This document shows positions 1 through 8,719 of a stretch of DNA of 42,809 nt, piece after piece. Source of the stretch: Coriobacteriia bacterium (GTDB lineage Bacteria > Actinomycetota > Coriobacteriia > Anaerosomatales > SLCP01). The DNA lies in NCBI GenBank assembly GCA_007121015.1, contig SKMN01000024.1, positions 1 to 42,809 of the forward strand, given 5' to 3'. Position numbers and translations under genes: made by a program. Below the pieces are notes generated by a model, which did no database searches, was not told the DNA's origin, and saw only the letters and a program-made list of their open reading frames with translations. Numbering within the stretch: the first letter of the stretch is position 1; each line of letters starts with the position of its first letter.

Positions 1-333
1 CTCCCGCGGGACGAGGTCAGCGACGCACGGGCGGCCCTGCGGGTCGTCCATCGTGGTGATGGTCCCGGCAGGCTTGTTGAGCATCACGTAGGCCCTTTCA
101 TCGGCGAGCGAGACCACCTGGTCATCGACGGCCACGACATCGGTGCGCGGATCGACCTTCGCACCGAGCTCGGTGACGACGACGCCGTTCACGCTCACCC
201 GGCCCGCCGTCATGAGGTCCTCGCTCCCCCGGCGCGACGCCACGCCCGCTCGGGCGAGGAAACGCTGGAGTCGCATGGGGACGACGCGCTCCTCGGCCGG
301 TCCGTCCGGTGTCTGCGGACCCGTGCCCGTCAT
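1..333 (-). CDS. rluB: Pseudouridine synthase RluB/RsuA family, N-terminal part (cut by window edge)
   Basis: I translated this by hand because the frame runs off the left edge. The 111 visible residues contain an S4 RNA-binding domain (about residues 20-75; MRLQRFLARAGVASRR, then GRVSVNG) followed by the start of the synthase domain (AYVMLNKPAGTITT). This is the layout of the RsuA/RluB family, which isomerises uridine in rRNA. Between RluB (23S) and RsuA (16S) I favour RluB, because actinobacterial rluB usually follows scpB, as here with a 7-nt gap. The start is uncertain: ATG at 333 was chosen, but ATG at 276 (MRLQRF) fits the usual family N-terminus equally well. The catalytic Asp lies outside the window. 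Confidence 0.9.
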   Translation of the reverse strand, partial: MTGTGPQTPDGPAEERVVPMRLQRFLARAGVASRRGSEDLMTAGRVSVNGVVVTELGAKVDPRTDVVAVDDQVVSLADERAYVMLNKPAGTITTMDDPQGRPCVADLVPRE

Positions 334-340
334 CGTCGCG

Positions 341-1018
341 TCAGTCGATACCGACGACGTCCACGTCGTCGGAGTCGTCGCCGGGATCGCGCGAGTCGTC
401 ATCGTAGTGGTGGTCCTCGCTGTATTCATCGCCGGTCGGCACGCTGAACGTCGGCGAACCGAGACGCTCGCGGATGGCCTCCTCGGTCCGCGGGTCGGGC
501 GCGAACTCCTCGAGCGGCGGGAGGTCGGCGAGGTCTTTGAGCCCGAACTTCTCGAGGAAGGTGCGGGTCGTACCGTAGAGGATCGCGTTGCCGGCGTCGG
601 GGTTACGGCCGACCTCGCGCACGAGCCCCTTCTCGATGAGGGACGAGATGACCGCCTCGCTGTTCACGCCGCGGACCGCGTTCACGCCCCCGCGGGTCAC
701 TGGCTGGTGGTATGCGATCACGGCAAGCGCCTCGAGCGCGGCTTGCGACAGGCGGCGCGTGTCCCACGAGAGCACGTACTGCTCGATCTGGTCGTGGTAC
801 GCGGGGTGCGTGTAGAGGCGCCAGCCGCCGGCGACCTCGCGTAGCTGGAAGCCGCGCTCACCGGCGCGGTACTCCTCGGCAAGCTCCGTGAGCACGCCTG
901 ACACGTTCGCTGCGGGCACCTCGAGGACCTCGCCGATGCGAGCAGCGGAGACGGGCTCGTCGGAGACGAAGAGGAGCGCCTCGACGGCGCCCTTGAGGGC
1001 GGTATCTGCCGTACTCAT
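341..1018 (-). CDS. scpB: Segregation and condensation protein ScpB
   Basis: The 225-residue product is a ScpB homologue, the winged-helix kleisin partner that with ScpA and SMC compacts and segregates the chromosome. Two winged-helix units are visible, about residues 5-85 (ALKGAVEALLFVSDEPVS) and 90-165, with the typical stretch SQAALEALAVIAYHQPVTR followed by RGVNSE. The C-terminal 40 residues are a disordered Asp-rich tail (DEYSEDHHYDDDS), which is common in actinobacterial ScpB. Its ATG lies 3 nt after the scpA stop, and rluB follows 7 nt downstream, so scpA-scpB-rluB are almost certainly co-transcribed and translationally linked. Confidence 0.95.
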   Translation of the reverse strand: MSTADTALKGAVEALLFVSDEPVSAARIGEVLEVPAANVSGVLTELAEEYRAGERGFQLREVAGGWRLYTHPAYHDQIEQYVLSWDTRRLSQAALEALAVIAYHQPVTRGGVNAVRGVNSEAVISSLIEKGLVREVGRNPDAGNAILYGTTRTFLEKFGLKDLADLPPLEEFAPDPRTEEAIRERLGSPTFSVPTGDEYSEDHHYDDDSRDPGDDSDDVDVVGID

Positions 1019-1021
1019 GTG

Positions 1022-1771
1022 CTACGCACCTTCCATCGATGTCGAAGCGGTCACCACGATGTCGTCGAACACGCGATCCTGGCGCAGTTCCACGAGTCCG
1101 CGCTTGTAGAGCTCGAGGATGGCGAGGAACGTCACGACGATGAGCTCGGCCGAGGCGTCGTCCCCGGCGAGTTCGGAGAAACGGGCGCTCCCGCGCGACG
1201 CGAGCGTGCGGGAGACGCTCTCGGTGTGGAGCTCGAGGCTGATCGGCGCCGCGGCGACGTGCTCGGCGTGGAGCAGGAACACCTCCCGTCTGTAGAGGAG
1301 GTCGGCACAGATGACCGCGAGGCCGCGGAGCGTCATGCCCTCGAGAAAGTCGGGCATGAGGCCGACGAACCGTTCTTCGAGCCCTGACTGCCGGGGGTGC
1401 ATACGCGCCTCGGCCTCCATGCGAGCGGCGAGCTCAGCGGCCGCGCTCTTGAATTTCTTGTAGGCGAGCAGCCGCGCGATGAGCAGGTCGCGCGCTTCTT
1501 CAGGCGAGAGGTCGTCGAGCTCATCGCCTACGTACTGCTCCTCGCCGGGAAGGAGCGAGACGGCCTTGATCTCCAGCAGGGTCGCGGCGATCAGCAGGAA
1601 ATCGCTCGCCACGTCGAGGTCGAGATCGCGCATGCGGTCGACGTAGGCGAGATACTGGTCGGTCACCTCGGTGATCGAGATCGAGCGCACGTCGACCTTC
1701 TGGCGGGTGACGAGGTGCAGCAGCAGGTCGAACGGTCCCTCGAACGCGTCTGTCTTGACCCGGTAGCCCAT
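1022..1771 (-). CDS. scpA: Segregation and condensation protein ScpA
   Basis: The 249-residue product is the kleisin subunit of the SMC-ScpAB condensin. The N-terminus (YRVKTDAFEGPFDLLLHLV) is the family signature, followed by the SMC-neck-binding helices and DFLLIAATLLEIKAVSLLP. The C-terminal winged helix (about residues 175-240) includes FLAILELYKRGLVELRQ. A good ribosome-binding site (GGAGG, 8 nt before the ATG) supports the start at 1771. The gene sits 18 nt downstream of trpS and 3 nt upstream of scpB, giving the order trpS-scpA-scpB-rluB. Confidence 0.96.
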   Translation of the reverse strand: MGYRVKTDAFEGPFDLLLHLVTRQKVDVRSISITEVTDQYLAYVDRMRDLDLDVASDFLLIAATLLEIKAVSLLPGEEQYVGDELDDLSPEEARDLLIARLLAYKKFKSAAAELAARMEAEARMHPRQSGLEERFVGLMPDFLEGMTLRGLAVICADLLYRREVFLLHAEHVAAAPISLELHTESVSRTLASRGSARFSELAGDDASAELIVVTFLAILELYKRGLVELRQDRVFDDIVVTASTSMEGA

Positions 1772-1789
1772 GGGGGGCGCCTCCGTGCC

Positions 1790-2791
1790 CTACTGCGAGC
1801 CGTCGATGCGCACGAGACGCCGGCACGCATCGACGACCTCGCGGGTGACGGGACGGGCCTTGGCGGCGCCGGCCTCGAGGACTTCCCACGCGTAACCGGG
1901 CTTCGCGGCGATCTCGACACGACGGGCGCGGAACTCCGCGAGGTAGTCTGCGAGGTCTGCGGCCATCTTCTTCTTGTGCGGGACGCAGCCGCACTCCGCG
2001 GTGCGGCAGCAGCGGTCCCACTCCTCGATGTCGGCAGGATCGGGCGAGACGAGCTTGTGGATCTGGTGGAGCGGGCAGATGTCCGGGTCGCCCGGGTCGG
2101 TCTTGAGCTTGCGCGCCGGGTCGGTGATCATGCCGCGCACCTTGGCCTCGATCTCCTCGGCGCTGTCCGAGATGAAGATCGCGTTGTCGTAGGACTTACT
2201 CATCTTGCGGCCGTCGGTCCCGGGGACACGCGCACCCTGCTTGGCGATGAGCGCCTGGGGCTCCACGAGGCCTTCCCCGTAGGTGTTGTTGAACCGCCGC
2301 ACCACCTCGCGGGTGAGTTCGAGGTGCGGGAGCTGGTCCTCTCCCACCGGGACGACGTCGGCGAGCACGATGGTGATATCGGCGGCCTGCAACAGCGGGT
2401 ACATGAAGAAGCCGAGGTTGCCGAGGTCCTTGTCGGTCACCTGCTCACGCTGCTCCTTGTAACTCGGGACGCGCTCGAGCCACGACATCGGGGTGACCAT
2501 CGAGAAGTACAGCGTGAGTTCGGCGACCTCCGGCACGTCGGACTGGCGGTAGATCGTGCAGCGCTCCGGGTCGAGCCCGGCGGCGCACCAGTCGAGCACC
2601 ATCTCCTCGGTGTAGCGGCGCACCGACGTCGTGTCGGCCCAGTCGCTCGTGAGCGCATGCCAGTCGGCGATGAAGTAGAACGCGTCGTAGTCGTCTTGGA
2701 GCGTGAGCATGTTCTGCAGGTTGCCGAACCAGTGGCCGAGGTGGAGCTTACCGGTGGGCCGGTACCCGGTCAGTACGCGCTTTTTGCTCAT
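1790..2791 (-). CDS. trpS: Tryptophanyl-tRNA synthetase
   Basis: The 333-residue class I aminoacyl-tRNA synthetase charges tRNA-Trp. The HIGH motif is HLGH (residues 17-20, within TGKLHLGHWFGN) and the KMSKS motif is KMSKS at 196-200. Length matches bacterial TrpRS. Residues 239-272 hold a cysteine cluster: C239, C261, C262, C267, C269 and H272. The spacing C239-x22-C262-x6-C269-x2-H272 parallels the C-x22-C-x6-C-x2-C site that binds a [4Fe-4S] cluster in Thermotoga maritima TrpRS, with His in the fourth position. I infer a metal site near the anticodon-binding part. A TACAAT -10-like box lies about 50 nt upstream. Confidence 0.97.
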   Translation of the reverse strand: MSKKRVLTGYRPTGKLHLGHWFGNLQNMLTLQDDYDAFYFIADWHALTSDWADTTSVRRYTEEMVLDWCAAGLDPERCTIYRQSDVPEVAELTLYFSMVTPMSWLERVPSYKEQREQVTDKDLGNLGFFMYPLLQAADITIVLADVVPVGEDQLPHLELTREVVRRFNNTYGEGLVEPQALIAKQGARVPGTDGRKMSKSYDNAIFISDSAEEIEAKVRGMITDPARKLKTDPGDPDICPLHQIHKLVSPDPADIEEWDRCCRTAECGCVPHKKKMAADLADYLAEFRARRVEIAAKPGYAWEVLEAGAAKARPVTREVVDACRRLVRIDGSQ

Positions 2792-2840
2792 CAGGTATGG
2801 TGCTCCTCGCTCGGTCGTGACGGGTTCGGACGTGGTTCGG

Positions 2841-2869
2841 ATTGTAGCGCAGATGCGTCCTGCTCAGGG
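2841..2869 (-). promoter_or_regulatory. Putative trpS-scpAB promoter
   Basis: In the 107-nt gap between the M50 protease gene and trpS, the minus strand has TACAAT (2841-2846, five of six matches to TATAAT). The hexamer 17 nt upstream (CCCTGA, 2864-2869) is a poor -35 match. The call therefore rests mainly on the -10 box and its position about 50 nt before the trpS ATG. Confidence 0.4.
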
Positions 2870-2898
2870 ACGCCGCGTCACCGCGTGGCGGGATCACG

Positions 2899-3537
2899 CT
2901 AGCCGAAGCGCAACCCCGCGAAGAACTCGGTGAGCGGAATCGCCGTCGCCCCCATGTACCAGCCGAGCGGATTGAAGCCGAGGAACTCGGGCAGCAGCCA
3001 GAGCGCGGCGATGAGGATGATGAAACCGTACCGCTCGATCTGGTCGTAGACGTCCATCCCGCGGTCGGAGAGGAAGAGCGGGAGCACGCGCGACCCGTCG
3101 AGCGGCGGGAGCGGGATGAGATTGAAGAACATCAGTACGAGGTTCATGAGCGCGAACATGAGGAGGATGTAGGCGATGAGCCCTGTGCCGGAGAAGCGGA
3201 AGATGAGTCCTGCGGCCGCGGCCATGAGGAGGTTGGATGCCGGTCCCGCGATGCCCGTGAGGAACATGCCCTGCCGGTAGTTCTGGAACCGGTACGGATT
3301 GATCGGCACCGGCTTGGCGTAGCCGAACGCGAACCCGAATATGGCCACCATGATGAGTGGCAGGAGGAGCGTCCCCCACGGGTCGACATGGCGGACCGGG
3401 TTGAGGCTGAGTCTACCCTTGTCCTTGGCCGTGGGATCGCCGAGCAGGTACGCCATCCACCCGTGCGCCACCTCGTGGATGACGATGGCGGGCACGAGCA
3501 CGCCAAAACGAACGGCGATCTCGATCGGGTCGTTCAC
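2899..3537 (-). CDS. Site-2-protease-type membrane metalloprotease (peptidase M50)
   Basis: The 212-residue polytopic membrane protein carries the zinc-protease motif HEVAH (H21, E22, H25) in the first hydrophobic segment. The third ligand region is NLIPLPPLDG, with D147 near residue 147. This is the compact M50B group (YwhC/FtsH-flanking type) without a PDZ domain; such proteases cleave substrates within the membrane, but the substrate here is unknown. Five or six hydrophobic segments are visible. The GTG start at 3537 is preceded by AGGAG. The gene follows the DHH/CBS/nucleotidyltransferase gene by 33 nt and probably ends that transcription unit. Confidence 0.92.
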   Translation of the reverse strand: MNDPIEIAVRFGVLVPAIVIHEVAHGWMAYLLGDPTAKDKGRLSLNPVRHVDPWGTLLLPLIMVAIFGFAFGYAKPVPINPYRFQNYRQGMFLTGIAGPASNLLMAAAAGLIFRFSGTGLIAYILLMFALMNLVLMFFNLIPLPPLDGSRVLPLFLSDRGMDVYDQIERYGFIILIAALWLLPEFLGFNPLGWYMGATAIPLTEFFAGLRFG

Positions 3538-3570
3538 GGAAGGGACTCCTCGCGCGTCGGGTGTGGGATG

Positions 3571-6189
3571 TCAGGCTCGAAGTCCCGCGCGGGACACGAG
3601 CCGCCTCAGGTGGGCGAGCTCAGCGTCCCTGCCGACAGCGACACCATCGAGCCGGGCATCGAGCGCTTGCGAGAGTATACCGGAGAACGCCGCCGAGGGC
3701 TCGAGCCCCATGTCGATGAGGTCCTGACCGCCCACTGCCGGCTTCACGCGCGACAGCACGCGCAGGTAGCGCTCGATGCGCTCCCGCGCCAGCGCGTCTC
3801 CCGTTCCCCACAGGTAGACGAGCGACTCTTCGGGCACCGGTTCCAAGAGACGGTAGAGGCGCGAGTCGCGCATCTTGCGCCGGTCTTTCAGGCGTCTGCC
3901 GAGGAATCGGGCCCGTTCGGCGAGCTCGAGCGCCGGCGCGCCGTACTCCCGTCCGAACCGCAGGTGCTTGAGCCACCGCTCCGCGTGCTGCCTGCCCGCA
4001 TCGGCGACGAGGGAGGCCACCAGTGCCACCCGGCGGCGCGGAGGTCTGCGGAAGACTTCGGCGATCGTGCGGTACGCACGCTCGGTCGCGAAGAGGTCGT
4101 CGATGGCGCGTCTACGGTCGGCATCCTCGTGGAGCACCACCGTAAGTACGCCGAGGTCCTCGAGGCGCTCGAAGACCGTCGCAGGCGAGTCCTCGTCGAT
4201 GATGTCGAGCATCTCCTCGCGGATCCGCGCGCCGGAGACCTCCTCGAGCATCCCCATCTCCACGGCACGACGCGCGAGTTCCTCGGTGGCGCCGTCCATC
4301 TTGAAGCCGAACCGTTCCTCGAAGCGTGCCGCTCGGAGCACCCGGGTGGGATCCTCGACGAACGAGAGCGAGTGCAACACCCGGAGCGTGCCGCGTTCGA
4401 GGTCGCGCAGGCCACCGAAGGGATCCGCCATCGCCCCGAAACACTCGGCGTTGACGCACGCCGCCATGGCGTTGAGGGTGAAGTCGCGGCGGAAGAGGTC
4501 TTGTCGCAGCGAGGAGCGCTCGACGGTGGGGAGCGCCCCGGGGCGCGTGTAGTACTCGGTCCGCGCACTCGTCACGTCGATGTGGAGCTCCTGGGAGATG
4601 ACGAGCACTGCGGTGCCGAAACGCCGATGCACCTTGACCCGTGCGCCGAGAATCTCGGCCGCGGCCTGCGCGAACTCCACGCCGTCGCCCTCGACGACGA
4701 TGTCGATGTCGAGGTTGCGCTTGCCCAAGAGCATGTCGCGCACGAAACCCCCGACCGCGTGCACCCGCACTCCCCGCTCGTCGCCGAGCCGGCCCATCGC
4801 GCGCAGCGAGTCGACCGCCTCGGCGGGAAGCAACGACTCGATCGACGAGAGGAACCGCTGGGTCGACCGCGCCCGCGCCTGAGGGACGCGACGGTCGAGG
4901 TACTCCTCTCCATGCTCGGCCTGCAGGAGGTCCTTGCGGGTGACGATGCCCACGAGCTCGCCGTCGGCGATGACCGGTAGACGGCCGATGCCCTTGCTCG
5001 CGAGAAGCCGCTCGACCGACCCGAGATCGGTCTCGGGCTCCACGGTCAGGATGTCGCGCGCCATGAAGCCGCGGACCGGCGCGTGCGAGAGCTTGTGTCG
5101 AGCCGCTTTGTCGACGTCCTTGCGCGTGACGATGCCCACGAGCTCGCCGTCCTCGGTCACCGGCAGACCGCCGTGGCCCCACGTCGACATGAGCTCGCTC
5201 GCCTCGGCCATGGTGGCCTCTGGCGGCACGGTGTGCACCGGCGTCGATGCGATGTCACTCGCCCTGAGCGGCGGGCGGACGACGGCCTGGAGCGCCTCGC
5301 GGACCCGCTCCGCCACATCGGCTGCATCGGCGTCCCGGAACGCGGCGGACGCCGCCTGCGGGTGTCCTCCCCCGCCGATGCGCGTCATGACCTCGCCCAC
5401 GTCGACCTCGTGCAGGCGGCTGCGCGCCACGACCTGGACGCGGTCGCCCATCCCGACGATGGCGATAGCGACACGGTACCCCATGTCCTCGACGATGTAG
5501 TGGGTGAGCACGCTCGCAGAGTCGACGTACTCCTCGGCGTGCGCCATGCCCACCGCGACCTGCTGCCCGTTGACGTTCCACAGCTCGAGGCCTTCGGTGA
5601 GTTGCTCGAGTAGCGCGCGCTGCTGCGGATCGAGCGAGCGCGTGAGGAACTGGTTGAGCACCTCCATGTCGGCACCGGCGGCCATGAGGTACGCGACCGC
5701 CTCGGCGTCGTATGCGGTAGCGCCCGGATACGTGAGCGAGCCGGTGTCCTCGTGTATGCCGAGGAGGAGGAGCGAGGCCTCGAGCGGAGCGAGCGCGATC
5801 GCCTGGCGGTGGAGTTCGTGCACGAGGATCGAGGTCGTCGCCCCGACCTCGAGGCTGCGGTCATCGACGCCGGTCAGATCACCCTCGGCCGGCGGGTGGT
5901 GGTCGTAGACGATGACCTCGACGCCGGGCTGCTGCGCGACCGCTCCGAGCTCACCGATCCGGTTGGGGTCTCGCGTGTCCACGAGGATGATGCGTTCGAT
6001 GGCATCGAGGTCGAGTCCGCGCAGGTCGACGAAGTCGAGGAAGTCCTCGTGCAGGTTGTGGAACGCGCGTACGTTGGCGTTCTGCGTGCCGAGGAACACG
6101 CCGCGCGCACCGGGGAAGAGCTTCGCGGCTGCAACCGTCGCCGCGTAGGCGTCGAAGTCGGGATTCGCGTGTCCGACGACTATCTGCAC
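3571..6189 (-). CDS. DHH-DHHA1, twin CBS and tRNA nucleotidyltransferase (CCA/poly(A) polymerase) fusion protein
   Basis: The 872-residue protein joins three modules. Residues 1 to about 310 form a DHH/DHHA1 phosphoesterase (HANPDFDAY at 7-15, YDHHPP near 95, GGGGHPQAAS near 275). About 315-435 are two CBS domains, each ending in GELVGIVTRKD. About 465-690 are a class II nucleotidyltransferase head and RNA-binding region (GGFVRDMLLGKRNLDIDIVVEG; the DID pair holds the catalytic metals). Related fusions occur in several phyla, where the C-terminal part acts as an A-adding or CCA-adding enzyme. The DHH part may be a nanoRNase-like 3' nuclease and the CBS pair may bind adenosyl nucleotides; both are inferences. 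The start is GTG at 6189, after GGAGG. It begins 5 nt after the phosphorylase stop. A 36-bp direct repeat lies in the CBS region. Confidence 0.93.
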   Translation of the reverse strand: MQIVVGHANPDFDAYAATVAAAKLFPGARGVFLGTQNANVRAFHNLHEDFLDFVDLRGLDLDAIERIILVDTRDPNRIGELGAVAQQPGVEVIVYDHHPPAEGDLTGVDDRSLEVGATTSILVHELHRQAIALAPLEASLLLLGIHEDTGSLTYPGATAYDAEAVAYLMAAGADMEVLNQFLTRSLDPQQRALLEQLTEGLELWNVNGQQVAVGMAHAEEYVDSASVLTHYIVEDMGYRVAIAIVGMGDRVQVVARSRLHEVDVGEVMTRIGGGGHPQAASAAFRDADAADVAERVREALQAVVRPPLRASDIASTPVHTVPPEATMAEASELMSTWGHGGLPVTEDGELVGIVTRKDVDKAARHKLSHAPVRGFMARDILTVEPETDLGSVERLLASKGIGRLPVIADGELVGIVTRKDLLQAEHGEEYLDRRVPQARARSTQRFLSSIESLLPAEAVDSLRAMGRLGDERGVRVHAVGGFVRDMLLGKRNLDIDIVVEGDGVEFAQAAAEILGARVKVHRRFGTAVLVISQELHIDVTSARTEYYTRPGALPTVERSSLRQDLFRRDFTLNAMAACVNAECFGAMADPFGGLRDLERGTLRVLHSLSFVEDPTRVLRAARFEERFGFKMDGATEELARRAVEMGMLEEVSGARIREEMLDIIDEDSPATVFERLEDLGVLTVVLHEDADRRRAIDDLFATERAYRTIAEVFRRPPRRRVALVASLVADAGRQHAERWLKHLRFGREYGAPALELAERARFLGRRLKDRRKMRDSRLYRLLEPVPEESLVYLWGTGDALARERIERYLRVLSRVKPAVGGQDLIDMGLEPSAAFSGILSQALDARLDGVAVGRDAELAHLRRLVSRAGLRA

Positions 6190-6194
6190 CGTAG

Positions 6195-7505
6195 CTACTC
6201 CTCCAGGAAGAGCGGTGGCGGACAGGTGGGTTCCTCGGCGAACACGAACGCTCCGGACAGCACGGCCTCGGCGGGATCGCAGTGCGCCTCGGTGGCGGCG
6301 TGCACGGTGGCGACGCGGTCGCCCTTCTCGATGCGGTCGCCTATCCGGACGTCGAGCACGAGGCCGGCAGCCGGATCGATGGCGTCGTCGGGCGTGGCGC
6401 GGCCGGCTCCCGCCAGCATCGCAGCGCGACCGATCGATTCAGCGTCGGTGGCAGCCAGCCAGCCGTCGCGTGGTGCGCGGACCTCGCGCGTGACCGCTGA
6501 CTGCGGGAGCAGCGCCGGGTCCACCGCAACGCGCGGGTCGCCGCCCTGAGCCTCCACCCAGCGCTCGAAGGCGTCCACGGCGGCACCTGACGCGAGAGCC
6601 TGCCCGGCACGCGAGCGACCGTCGTCTTCGTCGCACGCACGGCCGGCGAGCACGAGCATCTTCGCCGCGAGCGTGAGGCAGACCTCGGTCAGGTCGGCGG
6701 GTCCGTGGCCGCGAAGTGTCTCGACAGCCTCGGCCACCTCGAGCGCGTTGCCCACCGCCGTGCCTAGCGGCTGGTCCATGCCGGTGATCACGCAGTGCAC
6801 CTGCTTGCCGAGCGCCTCGCCGGTGCGCTCGAGTCCGCTCGCGAGCGCACGCGCTTCTGCGAGCGTTTTCATGAACGCTCCCGACCCGACCTTGACGTCG
6901 AGTACGATCGCATCGGCTCCACTCGCGACCTTTTTCGAGATGATCGAGCCCACGATGAGCGGGATGCTCGGTACGGTCGCGGTCACGTCGCGCAGGGCGT
7001 ACATCCTCTTGTCGGCTGGATCGATATCGGGAGACTGCGCGATGACCGCGAGCCCGACACGCTGGACCTGCTCGACGAACTGCTCGACGGTGAGTTCCAC
7101 CCGCATCCCCGGGATGGACTCGAGCTTGTCGAGGGTGCCACCTGTGTGGCCGAGCCCGCGCCCGCTCATCTTGGCGACCGGCGCGCCGCACGCAGTCACG
7201 AGTGGTGCGACCACGAGCGTGGTGGCGTCCGCTACACCGCCCGTCGAGTGCTTGTCGACCTTCACGCCCTCGATAGCCGACAGGTCGACGATGCGGCCGG
7301 AGCGCACCATGGCGTCGGTGAGAGCGACCGTCTCGTCGTGCGACAGGCCGTTGAGAACCGCAGCCATCAGCCAAGCTGCCATCTGGTAGTCCGGGATATC
7401 GCCTGAGGTGAACGCCGCCACGATGTGGGCGACCTCCTCGGCCGAGTGCTCGCGAGCGTCCCGTTTAGCCGCGATGAGCTGCTCGAACGTCACTCCCGGC
7501 CTCAT
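6195..7505 (-). CDS. pdp: Pyrimidine-nucleoside (thymidine) phosphorylase
   Basis: The 436-residue enzyme converts thymidine, uridine or deoxyuridine plus phosphate to free base and (deoxy)ribose-1-phosphate. The phosphate-binding segment KHSTGGV is at 85-91 and the family signature SGRGLGHTGGTLDKLES at about 114-130. The length fits Pdp (about 433) and DeoA (about 440); the name pdp is a choice and deoA is possible. The open frame extends further upstream, but the true start is ATG at 7505, which overlaps the deoB stop by 4 nt (ATGA). Coupling with deoB makes a salvage pair: the phosphorylase makes pentose-1-phosphate and DeoB converts it to the 5-phosphate. Confidence 0.95.
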   Translation of the reverse strand: MRPGVTFEQLIAAKRDAREHSAEEVAHIVAAFTSGDIPDYQMAAWLMAAVLNGLSHDETVALTDAMVRSGRIVDLSAIEGVKVDKHSTGGVADATTLVVAPLVTACGAPVAKMSGRGLGHTGGTLDKLESIPGMRVELTVEQFVEQVQRVGLAVIAQSPDIDPADKRMYALRDVTATVPSIPLIVGSIISKKVASGADAIVLDVKVGSGAFMKTLAEARALASGLERTGEALGKQVHCVITGMDQPLGTAVGNALEVAEAVETLRGHGPADLTEVCLTLAAKMLVLAGRACDEDDGRSRAGQALASGAAVDAFERWVEAQGGDPRVAVDPALLPQSAVTREVRAPRDGWLAATDAESIGRAAMLAGAGRATPDDAIDPAAGLVLDVRIGDRIEKGDRVATVHAATEAHCDPAEAVLSGAFVFAEEPTCPPPLFLEE

Positions 7506-8719
7506 GCGACGGCCCCCTGTCCGGCCGAGCGGACCTCGGCGAGGAACGACGTTCCCCGGCCGCACGTGCCGGCCATGCCGTAGAGATCGAGCACCGTCTC
7601 CCCGATGTCCGAGAACGTCGACCTCACCCCGAGGTCCACCCCTGCGTCCACACCCTTGACCTTGGCGATAAGCGGAGTGTACTCGCGGCTGTGATCGGTC
7701 GAGGCGGTCGTGGGGTCGCACCCGTGGTCGGCCGTGACCACCAGCAGGTCCCCGTCCACCATAGCGTCGAGCAGCTCGGGGATGCGGGCATCGACCGCCT
7801 CGAGCCCGCGCGCATACCCTTCCGCGTCGTTGCGGTGCCCCCAGATCATGTCGAAGTCGACGAGGTTCGCGAACACGAATCCCGGTTCGTCTCCTGCGAC
7901 CCGGGCGACGAGGTTGTCGAACCCGTGCATGTTGTCCCGCGAGTGCGGACTCTCGCACACGCCCTGCCATGCGAAGATCTCCCCTATCTTGCCGATACCG
8001 TACGTGACGACCCCGGCCTCGGCGAGCAGGTCGAGCACGGTGGGCTCGAGAGGCTCGATAGCGAAGTCGCGCCTGCGGTGCGTGCGCACGTAGGTGCCCG
8101 AGCCATCGGGACCCTCGAAGGGCCGCGCTATGATGCGGCCCACCGCGTGCTCCCCGACGCACACGCGCTCTCGCGCGATCGCACAGATCTCGTAGAGCCG
8201 CTCCACCGGGATGACGTCCTCGTGCGCTGCGACCTGGAAGACCGAGTCGGCGGACGTGTAGACGATCGGCTTGCCGGTCCGCACGTGTTCATCGCCGAGT
8301 TCCTGGATGATGGCGGTCCCGCTTGCCGGCACGTTGCCGAGCCACCCCTCACCGGTCTCGCGCGAAAAGGCATCCATGACCTCGTCAGGAAAGCCCTCCG
8401 GATACGTCGGGAACGGCCGGCTGAGGTGCAGTCCCATCATCTCCCAGTGCCCGGTGGTCGTGTCCTTGCCCGCAGAGGCCTCGGCATTGCATCCCCACGA
8501 CGCGTGCGGGTGCTCCACAGGTGGCACTCCGAGGACGCCGGTGATGTTCCCGAGCCCCATGGCGCCGAGGTTCGGCATCGCCAGACCGCCTACCGCGCGT
8601 GCCGTGTTCCCGAGGGTGTCGCTCCCCTTGTCCCCGTAGAGGTGCGCGTCGGGGAGTTCCCCCACGCCAACACTGTCGAGCACGAGCACGATCGCCCGCG
8701 GGTCCCTCGGCATCCTCAC
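7502..8719 (-). CDS. deoB: Phosphopentomutase DeoB
   Basis: The 405-residue alkaline-phosphatase-superfamily mutase interconverts (deoxy)ribose-1-phosphate and -5-phosphate, feeding nucleoside sugars into central metabolism. The N-terminal metal ligand is in VLDSVGVGELPDA (D15). The phosphorylated Thr lies in SAGKDTTTGHWE (around residue 87). The C-terminal metal site is TADHGCDPTT followed by TDHSREYTPL. The GTG start at 8719 overlaps the stop of the upstream ATPase gene by 4 nt (GTGA); ATG at 8713 is a possible alternative. The gene is translationally coupled to pdp downstream. Confidence 0.96.
   Translation of the reverse strand: MRMPRDPRAIVLVLDSVGVGELPDAHLYGDKGSDTLGNTARAVGGLAMPNLGAMGLGNITGVLGVPPVEHPHASWGCNAEASAGKDTTTGHWEMMGLHLSRPFPTYPEGFPDEVMDAFSRETGEGWLGNVPASGTAIIQELGDEHVRTGKPIVYTSADSVFQVAAHEDVIPVERLYEICAIARERVCVGEHAVGRIIARPFEGPDGSGTYVRTHRRRDFAIEPLEPTVLDLLAEAGVVTYGIGKIGEIFAWQGVCESPHSRDNMHGFDNLVARVAGDEPGFVFANLVDFDMIWGHRNDAEGYARGLEAVDARIPELLDAMVDGDLLVVTADHGCDPTTASTDHSREYTPLIAKVKGVDAGVDLGVRSTFSDIGETVLDLYGMAGTCGRGTSFLAEVRSAGQGAVA

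Noticed and set aside
1397-2902. 501-codon open frame on the plus strand
   Set aside because: It is antisense to scpA and trpS, whose products are recognised with full motifs. The translation is low-complexity and rich in Arg, Val, Leu and Asp, as expected for a shadow frame in G+C-rich DNA.
3388-4980. 530-codon open frame on the plus strand
   Set aside because: It is antisense to the M50 protease and the DHH-CBS-nucleotidyltransferase gene and shows no domain.
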